A DNA stretch of 7,192 bases from Oscillospiraceae bacterium (GTDB taxonomy: Bacteria > Bacillota > Clostridia > Oscillospirales > Oscillospiraceae). The notes under the pieces were generated by a model, which searched no databases, had not been told where the DNA came from, and saw only the letters and a list, made by a program, of their open reading frames with translations. Below are positions 1 to 5,849 of the stretch, piece after piece (position 1 is the first letter of the stretch; each line of letters opens with the position of its first letter). The position numbers and the translations under genes were made by a program. The stretch is taken from contig JAFVAS010000126.1 in NCBI GenBank assembly GCA_017480395.1, forward strand, positions 1-7,192, read 5' to 3'.

Positions 1-540
1 CATGAAGGAGGCACCCACGCCGTTCATGACCATGAAGTTGCCGATCAGGCTGGCGTCCGCGTGGAAGGCAAAGCGCAGGATGGTGAACCAGATGGACACG
101 TCCAGCAGGCCCAGGCCCACGACGGTGAAGCCCATGACGGAGCCGGAAGAGAAGGCGACCCGCAGGCCCTTGTTCAGGCTCTCAGAGGCGGCCTGCGCGG
201 TGAGGGCGTTGGCGTTGGTGGCGATCTTCATGCCGATGAAGCCGGCCAGCATGGACCAGAATCCGCCGGTGACGAACGCAAAGGGGGTGACGCGGCTCAG
301 CATCTGGCCGCCGGAGGCGAACGCGATGATAAGCAGAATGACGAAGACGATGGCGAACACCTTGGCCACGGTGGTGTACTGATGCTTCAGATAAGCATTG
401 GCACCCTCGCGGATGGATGCGGCGATCTTCTTCATTTTGTCGGTGCCCTCGGAGAAGCCCAGAACGTTCTTAGCCTGAATGACGGCAAAGACGCCTGCGA
501 TGATCGCTCCGATAAAACCGATCCAGAACAGGTTTTCCAA
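1..540 (-). CDS. hppA: Membrane-integral ion-pumping pyrophosphatase, N-terminal part (runs off the window)
   Basis: Pyrophosphatases of this family sit in the membrane and couple hydrolysis of pyrophosphate to export of Na+ or H+. The first 180 codons are visible; family members usually have about 670-700 residues. Hydrophobic segments lie near residues 4-26, 58-75, 87-104 and 128-152. Family motifs visible are REGANAYLKHQY (44-55), GMKIATNANALTAQAA (103-118) and VAFSSGSVMGFTVVGLGLL (128-146), matching the conserved early helices of K+-stimulated and related pyrophosphatases. I chose the TTG at 538-540 as start because AAGGAG lies 8-9 bases upstream and the first helix begins directly after it; the nearest in-frame ATG is codon 36, which would remove that helix. 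The pyrophosphate-binding Asp/Lys motifs and the residues that set K+ dependence and ion choice lie outside the window, so Na+ versus H+ cannot be decided. Confidence 0.93.
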   Translation of the reverse strand, partial: MENLFWIGFIGAIIAGVFAVIQAKNVLGFSEGTDKMKKIAASIREGANAYLKHQYTTVAKVFAIVFVILLIIAFASGGQMLSRVTPFAFVTGGFWSMLAGFIGMKIATNANALTAQAASESLNKGLRVAFSSGSVMGFTVVGLGLLDVSIWFTILRFAFHADASLIGNFMVMNGVGASFM

Positions 541-560
541 AATCCCATCTCCTTAAAAAT

Positions 561-582
561 GGGAGCCGAGAAAGCGACTCCC
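561..582 (-). promoter_or_regulatory. Terminator-like hairpin in the hppA leader (possible attenuator)
   Basis: In the minus-strand transcript, GGGAGUCG (582-575) pairs with CGGCUCCC (568-561) over 8 bp, including one U-G pair, around a 6-base loop. It is followed by AUUUUU (560-555) and then directly by the hppA ribosome site AAGGAG (554-549). The 3' arm could instead pair UCCCAU (564-559) with AUGGGA (548-543), which would put the ribosome site in a 10-base loop. Mutually exclusive pairings of this sort are typical of attenuators. The stem is short and the function is inferred only. Confidence 0.4.
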
Positions 583-597
583 TGAATGATACAAAAT

Positions 598-626
598 ATT
601 TTACCAATTCGACCTTGCCTTTGCAA
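598..626 (-). promoter_or_regulatory. Candidate sigma-A-type promoter for hppA
   Basis: On the minus strand, TTGCAA (626-621) and TAAAAT (603-598) are separated by exactly 17 bp; the -10 matches 5 of 6 consensus bases and the -35 matches 4 of 6. Transcription would start near 590, giving a leader of about 50 bases that contains the hairpin at 561-582. The -35 hexamer overlaps a small dyad, TTTGC-AATA-GCAAA (620-633). Confidence 0.5.
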
Positions 627-675
627 TAGCAAAAAGGAAAAAACTTTGAAAAATGTCTTTGAATTTTTGGCACAG

Positions 676-704
676 TTGCAAAAGAGACGGCGCTGGGCTA
701 TACT
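676..704 (+). promoter_or_regulatory. Candidate sigma-A-type promoter for udp
   Basis: TTGCAA (676-681) and TATACT (699-704) are separated by 17 bp; the -10 matches 5 of 6 consensus bases. The start would fall near 711, giving a leader of about 34 bases before the udp ATG. The -35 hexamer is the same TTGCAA as that of the divergent hppA promoter. Confidence 0.5.
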
Positions 705-744
705 GAGGGCAGAAAAACAGACCGAACACAGGGAGGTATATTTT

Positions 745-1518
745 ATGGATATGACCCAGCGCAGCGTGATGTATCACATCGGACTATCCCAGGGCGAGGC
801 GGGGGAGTATGTCATTCTGCCCGGCGATCCCGGCCGGTGCGAGGCCATTGCCCGTTACTTTGACGCCCCGGCCTTTGTGGCCTCCAACCGGGAGTTCACC
901 ACCTGGAGCGGCAGCCTGGAGGGGGCGCATGTCAGCGCCGTCAGCACCGGGATCGGCGGCCCCAGCGCCGCCATCGCCATGGAGGAGCTGCACCAGATCG
1001 GGGTGCACACCTTCCTGCGCATCGGCACCTGCGGGGGCATCCGGCTGGATGTGCAGAGCGGCGACGTGGTCATCGCCACCGGCGCGGTGCGCATGGAGGG
1101 CACCAGCCGGGAGTACGCCCCCGTCGAGTTCCCGGCGGTGGCGGATTTCGACGTGACGCAGGCGCTGGCCGAGAGCGCCCGGGCGCTGGGGTATCCTTAT
1201 AAAATAGGTGTCGTCCAATGCAAGGACTCCTTCTACGGCCAGCACTCCCCGGATCGCATGCCGGTGTGCGCCGCGCTGGAGCAGAAGTGGGAGGCGTGGA
1301 AGCGGCTGGGGGTTCTGGCCAGCGAGATGGAGTCCGCCGCCCTGTTCACCGTCGCCGCCGCCCTGGGGGTGCGCTGCGGCAGCTGCTTCCATGTGATCTG
1401 GAACCAGGAGCGGGAGAAGGCCGGACTGGATCAGACCGAGGATCACGACACCGACGCCGCCGTCCGGGTGGCGGTGGAGGCCCTGCGGCGGCTCATCCGC
1501 CGGGACAGAGAAAACTAG
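745..1518 (+). CDS. udp: Uridine phosphorylase
   Basis: This 257-residue cytosolic enzyme of nucleoside phosphorylase family 1 splits uridine with phosphate into uracil and ribose-1-phosphate for pyrimidine salvage and use of the ribose. The whole protein follows the E. coli Udp pattern: phosphate-binding GDPGR (27-31), SNREFTTW (47-54), STGIGGPS (67-74), LRIGTCGGI (91-99), EFPAVADF (128-135), the uracil-site segment DSFYGQHSPDR (161-171, with Q166) and the ribose-binding SEMESAAL (193-200). These residues favour uridine over purine nucleoside phosphorylase. The ATG at 745 is chosen because GGGAGG (731-736) precedes it by 8 bases; the frame is open further upstream, but that stretch is leader and promoter. 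The gene stands alone, divergent from hppA and convergent with the lipoprotein gene, and ends in a hairpin 9 bp after the stop. Confidence 0.93.
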   Translation: MDMTQRSVMYHIGLSQGEAGEYVILPGDPGRCEAIARYFDAPAFVASNREFTTWSGSLEGAHVSAVSTGIGGPSAAIAMEELHQIGVHTFLRIGTCGGIRLDVQSGDVVIATGAVRMEGTSREYAPVEFPAVADFDVTQALAESARALGYPYKIGVVQCKDSFYGQHSPDRMPVCAALEQKWEAWKRLGVLASEMESAALFTVAAALGVRCGSCFHVIWNQEREKAGLDQTEDHDTDAAVRVAVEALRRLIRRDREN

Positions 1519-1527
1519 ACCAGAGCG

Positions 1528-1569
1528 AAAACCGCCCATCCGCAAATTCTTTTGCGGATGGGCGGTTTT
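1528..1569. terminator. Bidirectional intrinsic terminator between udp and the lipoprotein gene
   Basis: A perfect 19-bp inverted repeat (1528-1546 with 1551-1569) surrounds a 4-base loop. The GC-rich core is flanked by AAAA on the left and TTTT on the right, so each strand reads a hairpin ending in a short U run. It lies 9 bp after the udp stop and 18 bp after the lipoprotein stop, so it can end both convergent transcripts. Confidence 0.85.
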
Positions 1570-1587
1570 GCGTGGTGCGCCGGTGAT

Positions 1588-2070
1588 TCAATTGGAAATC
1601 GGCTCAAACCCGGCGATGCGCCAGGGGGCCTCCTCGTCGTTGACGTGGCGCAGGGAGAACTCAAACTGGCTGGAGTAGTGCGTCCCGCTGACATCACAGG
1701 AGAATTCGCAGGCCGCCTTGGCCCAGTTGTCCTCCACCGCGACGGACTTGACGTCGATTCGGATGGTGGAGAGAAAGGCCCCATCCGGGTCGGCCACGCC
1801 GAAGAGCAGGCTGACGACGCTGCTCAGCGCCTCCATCCCGTCCACGCCCCCCAGGGCACCCAGCAGGTTGACGCTGTTCTCCACCATACTGGCCTGGTTG
1901 GGGTCGAGGCAGGCCAGTATGCCCTCCAGGTCGGCCTGTTGACAGGCGGACTCAAAGCGGGTGATGGTGTCTCGGACCTGCTTCTCCTCTTTGGAGGCGC
2001 AGCCGGTCACCGCCAGCAGCATGGCCAGGGCCAGCGCCAGGGCGGTCAGTTGTTTTGCCCAATGCCTCAT
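1588..2070 (-). CDS. Small secreted lipoprotein, possible NTF2-like (DUF4878-type) domain
   Basis: The 160-residue product begins with a lipoprotein signal: basic start (R2, K6), hydrophobic run 8-20 and lipobox VTGC (21-24), so C24 would be lipidated and the protein anchored on the outer face of the membrane. The mature part has a helix VRDTITRFESACQQADLEG (32-50), a middle helical stretch, then alternating strands ending in APWRIAGFEPIS near the C-terminus. That order resembles small extracytoplasmic NTF2-like domains, but I do not recognise the protein and the assignment is weak. The start is firm: AAGGAGGT (2084-2077) lies 6 bases before the ATG. The gene is monocistronic as far as can be seen, with its own candidate promoter and the shared terminator at 1528-1569. 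No function can be assigned. Confidence 0.82.
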   Translation of the reverse strand: MRHWAKQLTALALALAMLLAVTGCASKEEKQVRDTITRFESACQQADLEGILACLDPNQASMVENSVNLLGALGGVDGMEALSSVVSLLFGVADPDGAFLSTIRIDVKSVAVEDNWAKAACEFSCDVSGTHYSSQFEFSLRHVNDEEAPWRIAGFEPISN

Positions 2071-2100
2071 GGGAAGACCTCCTTCAAAATGACTGCCCCT

Positions 2101-2129
2101 ATCTTATCAGAGCGGGGCGAAAACGTCCA
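2101..2129 (-). promoter_or_regulatory. Candidate promoter of the lipoprotein gene
   Basis: On the minus strand, TGGACG (2129-2124) and TAAGAT (2106-2101) are separated by 17 bp, each matching 4 of 6 consensus bases. The start would fall near 2094, about 24 bases before the ATG and just ahead of the ribosome site. The weak hexamers would fit a promoter that needs an activator, and short direct repeats lie just upstream. Confidence 0.38.
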
Positions 2130-2143
2130 GGGGGAGACGGCAT

Positions 2144-2174
2144 TTTTCATCCGAATACAGGAAAATTTTCATCC
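2144..2174. repeat. Two direct copies of TTTTCATCC, 22 bp apart
   Basis: The 9-mer TTTTCATCC occurs at 2144-2152 and 2166-2174, a period of 22 bp or about two helical turns. Seen from the lipoprotein gene (reading GGATGAAAA) the nearer copy lies 14 bp upstream of the proposed -35 hexamer. The position suits an activator or repressor site, but no regulator is identified. Confidence 0.4.
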
Positions 2175-2183
2175 CCTTTTCAG

Positions 2184-2275
2184 AATGACATGAAATGACA
2201 CAAAGAACGCATTTATGGCGTGATATTATGATATAATGCGGATTTATATTGATATTATATTAGGAATAATGACAC
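2184..2275. repeat. Direct heptamers AATGACA, two in tandem at a 10-bp period plus a distant third
   Basis: AATGACA occurs at 2184-2190 and 2194-2200, exactly 10 bp apart, and again at 2268-2274; the last two copies continue with C. On the minus strand these read TGTCATT. Paired heptamers one helical turn apart resemble sites of OmpR-type response regulators, about 55-75 bp upstream of the candidate lipoprotein promoter. The copies are short and could be chance in AT-rich DNA. Confidence 0.35.
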
Positions 2276-2304
2276 GATATAATAAAATAAAGCCATGATA
2301 TAAC
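2221..2304. repeat. Cluster of TGATATWAY-like repeats in an AT island
   Basis: Copies begin at 2221 (TGATATTAT), 2229 (TGATATAAT), 2250 (TGATATTAT), 2275 (CGATATAAT) and 2296 (TGATATAAC). The steps are 8, 21, 25 and 21 bp. The last copy is part of the asnB terminator stem. The island contrasts sharply with the GC-rich genes on both sides. It lies after asnB and upstream of the lipoprotein gene, and may be operator-like or simply AT-rich spacer. Confidence 0.4.
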
Positions 2305-2323
2305 TGCTATATCATGGCTTTAT
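2287..2323 (-). terminator. Intrinsic terminator of asnB and the nitrogen cluster
   Basis: A perfect 16-bp stem (2323-2308 with 2302-2287) surrounds a 5-base loop. On the minus strand it is followed by TTTATTATAT. It begins 2 bp after the asnB stop, and reading from asnB the U-rich tail lies on the correct side. Confidence 0.85.
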
Positions 2324-2325
2324 GG

Positions 2326-3906
2326 TCATATTCCGCTCTCGCCGTAGTTGGAGAGCACCCGGGCGGAGGGGTCGTCCACGTCGCAGCCCGCCCAGTCCCG
2401 GTTGGGCATCCAGAAGTCCCGGATCATATGGGCCTGACCGGGGTAGTATTTTTCAAAGATCTCCCGGTAGAGCAGGCTCTCCTTGGTGAAGGGCGGGGCA
2501 TAGGCGTACCGTCCGCGCCGGGCCTCAAACTCCGCGTCGGTGTACTGCCTCTCGGCGTACTCCTTCAAGTCGTCCACCATGGAGTGGCCCACGGCGTCGG
2601 AGAAGGCGGCCTTCTGCCGCCAGAGGATCTCCTCCGGCAGGATATGGTCATTCTCAAAGGCGTGGCGCAGGAGGTATTTGCCCATGTGGTAGGAGTTCAC
2701 CTTGTATTTGGGGTCGATGGACATGACAAAGCGCACAAAGTCCAGGTCGCCGAAGGGCACCCGGGCCTCCAGGGAGTTGACGGAGATGCACCGGTCGGCC
2801 CGCAGCACGTCGTACATGTGCAGCTCCTCCACCCGCTTCTTGGACTCGGCCTGGAAGGCGGCGGGGGAGGGGGCGAAGTCGGTGTACTTATAGCCAAAGA
2901 GCTCGTCGCTGATCTCGCCGGTCAGCAGCACCCGCACGTCGGTTCGCTGGTGGATGGCCTTGCAGCACAGGTACATCCCCAGGCTGGCCCGGATGGTGGT
3001 GATGTCCCAGGTGCCCAGCAGGGCGATGACCTCCTCCAGGGAATCCAGCACCTCCTGCCGCGTCATATAGACCTCGGTGTGCTCCGCGCCGATGAAGTCC
3101 GCCACCTGCCGGGCGTATTTCAGATCGATGGCGTCGGTGTCCATGCCGATGGCGAAGGTGCGGATCGGCTTGCCCAGCAGCCGGGCGGAGATGGCGCAGA
3201 CCAGGCTGCTGTCCAGGCCGCCGGAGAGCAGGAAGCCCAGCGGCGCGTCGGCGTCCAGCCTCTTATCCACGCCCAGGATCAGCCTATGCCGAATCTCGGC
3301 GCAGAGGGTGTCCACATCGCCCTCGATGACGTGCTCCACCGCTGTGGGGTCGGCGTAGCGGACGAACTGCCCGTCGGCGTAGTAGTGCCCCGGGGGAAAG
3401 GGCTTGATCTTGTCGCACAGCCCCACCAGGTTTTTCGCCTCGCTGGCAAAGGCCAGGCTGCCGTCGGGGAGAGCGCCGTAGTAGAGGGGGCGGATGCCGA
3501 TGGGGTCCCGGGCGGCGATGAAGCGGTCGTTTGCTCCGTCATAGAGGATCATTGCGAACTCGGCGTCCAGCAGGGAGAACATCTCCAGGCCGTACTCCCG
3601 GTAGAGGGGGAGGATGATCTCGCAGTCGGAGTCGCTCTGGAAGGTGTATTTCCCCTCCAGCGCCGCCTTCCTCTTCCGGAAGCCGTACAGCTCCCCGTTG
3701 CAGACGCAGCGATCCGCCCCCAGGTGGAAGGGCTGCATCCCCTCCTCGTGCAGGCCCATGATGGCCAGGCGGTGGAAGCAGAGCCAGCCGTCTCCAGCCT
3801 CCTCTATGCGGGAGCAGTCGGGGCCGCGGGAGCGGGTTCGGTCAAAGTAGGGGCGCAGCTCCTCCCGGGAGAGGGTGCGCCGGGTCATGCCCATGATGGA
3901 GCACAT
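2326..3906 (-). CDS. asnB: Asparagine synthase, glutamine-hydrolysing
   Basis: This 526-residue cytosolic enzyme makes asparagine from aspartate, ATP and glutamine. The N-terminal class II amidotransferase domain (about 2-190) has the catalytic Cys as residue 2 after Met removal, RGPD (27-30), FHRLAI (44-49), the oxyanion segment CNGELY (69-74) and SDSD (91-94). The synthetase domain carries the PPi loop SGGLDSS (228-234), TGEISDELFG (329-338, with E331 at the place of the catalytic glutamate) and EARVPF (380-385). It is slightly shorter than E. coli AsnB (554), and reads GEISDE where GEGSDE is usual; I take this as a lineage variant, not damage. The start is fixed by the need for Cys2 and by GAGGTG 7 bases upstream. 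It is the last gene of the cluster, 109 bp after amt and directly before a terminator, and would use glutamine made by the glutamine synthetase at the head of the cluster. Confidence 0.95.
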   Translation of the reverse strand: MCSIMGMTRRTLSREELRPYFDRTRSRGPDCSRIEEAGDGWLCFHRLAIMGLHEEGMQPFHLGADRCVCNGELYGFRKRKAALEGKYTFQSDSDCEIILPLYREYGLEMFSLLDAEFAMILYDGANDRFIAARDPIGIRPLYYGALPDGSLAFASEAKNLVGLCDKIKPFPPGHYYADGQFVRYADPTAVEHVIEGDVDTLCAEIRHRLILGVDKRLDADAPLGFLLSGGLDSSLVCAISARLLGKPIRTFAIGMDTDAIDLKYARQVADFIGAEHTEVYMTRQEVLDSLEEVIALLGTWDITTIRASLGMYLCCKAIHQRTDVRVLLTGEISDELFGYKYTDFAPSPAAFQAESKKRVEELHMYDVLRADRCISVNSLEARVPFGDLDFVRFVMSIDPKYKVNSYHMGKYLLRHAFENDHILPEEILWRQKAAFSDAVGHSMVDDLKEYAERQYTDAEFEARRGRYAYAPPFTKESLLYREIFEKYYPGQAHMIRDFWMPNRDWAGCDVDDPSARVLSNYGESGI

Positions 3907-3944
3907 GGCAGGTCACCTCATTGTGATAGGATTGGTTGTGGGGA

Positions 3945-3973
3945 GCCGCCGGGGCATTGCTGCGCCCGACGGC
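3945..3973 (-). other. GC-rich hairpin between amt-PII and asnB
   Basis: In the minus-strand transcript GCCGUCGGG (3973-3965) can pair with CCCGGCGGC (3953-3945) over 9 bp with one G-U pair and an 11-base loop. No U run follows, so it is not a standard terminator. It may stabilise or process the transcript, or lower asnB output relative to amt. The rest of the 109-bp gap shows no clear promoter. Confidence 0.35.
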
Positions 3974-4015
3974 CCGGAAAAGAGGGGGGGAATTGGCGGG
4001 GATTGGTCTGGGCGG

Positions 4016-5770
4016 TCACTCCACGTCCTGGAGGGCGGCAAAGCCCTCCTCGCCGGTGCGGACCTTGACGATGTTTTCCACGTCGTAGACAAAGATCTTG
4101 CCGTCGCCGATGTGCCCGGTGTAGAGCACCCGCTTGGCGGTCTCGATCACGTCCCGGACGGGGATGGCGCTGACCACGATGTCCACCTGCACCTTGGGCA
4201 GCAGCTCGGTCTCCACGGCGACGCCGCGGTAATACTCCGGCTTGCCCTTCTGCATGCCGTAGCCCATGACGTGGGAGACGGTCATGCCGGTGATGCCCAG
4301 CTGGTTCATGGCGTCCTTCAGGCTGTAAAGGCGATCCTCCTTGCAGACGATCTCCACCTTGGTGAACCTGTGCCCGTCGGTCTCGAAGGAGGGAACCCGC
4401 TGGACGGGGACGGCCTCGGCGGGGGGTGTGGTGCCGGTCACGGCGACCACCGGGGGAATGGCCCCGTGCACCGCCGCCACGGGGGCGGAGGCGAAGTTGT
4501 TGTAGCGGTTGACGGCGGGGGCGAAGTCGGCATAGGCGCTGGGCAGGCCGTGCTCGCTGCGGTCCAGGCCCTCCATTTCGTCCTCCGCGCTGGCCCGCAG
4601 GCCGATGGTGTGCTTGATGAGCTGGAACGCGCCGATCATGGTCACGGCGGCGAAGGCCCCCACGCTGAGCACCGCCAGCGCCTGCAGGCCCAGCTGCCGG
4701 AAGTCGCCGGTGTAGAACAGGCCCCGCAGACCGGCGGGGGCGTCCGGGTTGGACAGCAGGCCCACCGCGAGGGTGCCCCAGACGCCGTTGGCCATGTGGA
4801 CGCCCACAGCGCCCACCGGGTCGTCGATGTGGAGCTTCAGGTCGAGGGTCTCCACAAACACGACCACCAGCAGTCCGGCCACCAGTCCGACGACAGCGGA
4901 GCCGACGGCGTCATAGGCGTCGCATCCGGCGGTGACGGCGACCAGACCGGCCAGAGAGCCGTTCAGGCACATGGAGACGTCGGGCTTGCCGTTGCGGACC
5001 CAGGTGAAGATCATGGTGGCGCAGGTGGCCACGCTGGGGGCGATGGTGGTGGTCAGGAAGATGGAGGCCAGCTCGGTGGGGGTGGTGGCCGCCGCGCCGT
5101 TGAAGCCGTACCAGCCCAGCCAGAGGATGAAGACGCCCAGAGCGGCGATGGGGATGTTGTGGCCGGGGATGGCGTTGACCTTGACCACCCTGCCGTCCTT
5201 GTCCCGGACATACTTGCCGATGCGGGGGCCGAGGATGGTGGCCCCCACCAGGGCGGCGATGCCGCCCACCATGTGGATGGCGCAGGAGCCGGCGTAGTCG
5301 TGGAAGCCCAGGCGGCTCAGCCAGCCGCCGCCCCAGATCCAATGGGCCTCGATGGGGTAGACGATCAGGGAGATGATGGCGGAATACAGGCAGTAGGAGG
5401 AGAACTTGGTGCGCTCGGCCATGGAGCCGGAGACGATGGTGGCGGTGGTGGCGCAGAACACCAGGTTGAACACGAAGGTGGACGCGCCGGTGAAGCCGCC
5501 GTCGCCGGGGCTGGCAATGAAGGCCCGGAAGCTGGAGAACAGGTCGAGGTTGGGCATGCCGATCAGACCGAAGAGGGTGTCCTCCCCCATCATCAGGGTG
5601 TAGCCCAGCAGGGAGAAGACCACGGTGCCGATGCAGAAGTCCATCAGGTTTTTCATAATGATGTTGCCGGCGTTCTTGGCCCGGGTGAAGCCGGTTTCGC
5701 ACATGGCGAAGCCGGCCTGCATCCAGAAGACCAGGGCGGCGCCGATCAGATACCAGAATTCAATGGTCAT
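4016..5770 (-). CDS. amt: Ammonium transporter with C-terminal PII signal domain (Amt-PII fusion)
   Basis: The 584-residue protein joins an Amt channel (about 1-416) to a complete PII domain (about 469-584) by an Ala/Pro/Val-rich linker. Amt landmarks, compared with recalled E. coli AmtB: gate Phe F105, W146, D158 in DYAGS, pore histidines H166 and H325, F223 in GFNG, and the cytosolic tail GLRASAEDEMEGLDRSEHG (390-408). There is no cleaved signal peptide; the first helix starts at residue 5. PII landmarks, numbered as E. coli GlnB plus 468: K477 (K9), GITGMTV (492-498), Q507 (Q39), YRG (514-516, with R515 for R47), K526 (K58), B-loop TGHIGDGK (551-558) and R571 (R103). The uridylylated Tyr51 is V519, so uridylylation at that place is impossible. 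The domain should still bind ATP/ADP and 2-oxoglutarate and could plug its own pore. The start ATG has a weak GAGG 9 bases upstream. The gene lies 79 bp after glnN with no terminator between. Confidence 0.95.
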   Translation of the reverse strand: MTIEFWYLIGAALVFWMQAGFAMCETGFTRAKNAGNIIMKNLMDFCIGTVVFSLLGYTLMMGEDTLFGLIGMPNLDLFSSFRAFIASPGDGGFTGASTFVFNLVFCATTATIVSGSMAERTKFSSYCLYSAIISLIVYPIEAHWIWGGGWLSRLGFHDYAGSCAIHMVGGIAALVGATILGPRIGKYVRDKDGRVVKVNAIPGHNIPIAALGVFILWLGWYGFNGAAATTPTELASIFLTTTIAPSVATCATMIFTWVRNGKPDVSMCLNGSLAGLVAVTAGCDAYDAVGSAVVGLVAGLLVVVFVETLDLKLHIDDPVGAVGVHMANGVWGTLAVGLLSNPDAPAGLRGLFYTGDFRQLGLQALAVLSVGAFAAVTMIGAFQLIKHTIGLRASAEDEMEGLDRSEHGLPSAYADFAPAVNRYNNFASAPVAAVHGAIPPVVAVTGTTPPAEAVPVQRVPSFETDGHRFTKVEIVCKEDRLYSLKDAMNQLGITGMTVSHVMGYGMQKGKPEYYRGVAVETELLPKVQVDIVVSAIPVRDVIETAKRVLYTGHIGDGKIFVYDVENIVKVRTGEEGFAALQDVE

Positions 5771-5849
5771 GGGGAATCGCCTCGCTTATGAAACAGATAT
5801 TTTTCTATTGATTTGAAATTTGGGCGGTGGACAGGCCCTTGGGGAAGCG

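Noticed and set aside
667..680. Sigma-54-like TTGGCAC...TTGCA upstream of udp
   Set aside because: The two elements are only 2 bp apart, while sigma-54 promoters need about 4-5 bp between them. The TTGCAA fits better as a sigma-A -35 with TATACT.
586..744. Longer N-terminal extension of udp reaching back to 586
   Set aside because: The frame is open, but this stretch holds the promoter and leader. The GGGAGG at 731-736 fixes the ATG at 745, giving the normal family length.
784..1545. A 253-codon open frame on the minus strand opposite udp
   Set aside because: It is an antisense shadow of udp, rich in Gly, His and Ala, and runs into the terminator stem.
2221..2304. CRISPR-like array
   Set aside because: Units are only 9 bp, irregularly spaced and without spacers of constant length, and no cas gene is present.
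2314..4068. A 584-codon open frame on the plus strand opposite asnB
   Set aside because: It is low-complexity, has no ribosome site or motif, and overlaps a certain asnB gene and its terminator.
3875..5791. A 638-codon open frame on the plus strand opposite amt-PII
   Set aside because: The product is a Gly/His/Asp/Val-rich stretch with no recognisable domain. It mirrors the GC-rich third positions of the real minus-strand gene, which has full family motifs.
5771..5849. Possible separate promoter for amt in the AT-rich part of the glnN-amt gap
   Set aside because: No pair of hexamers at acceptable spacing was found, and no terminator precedes it.
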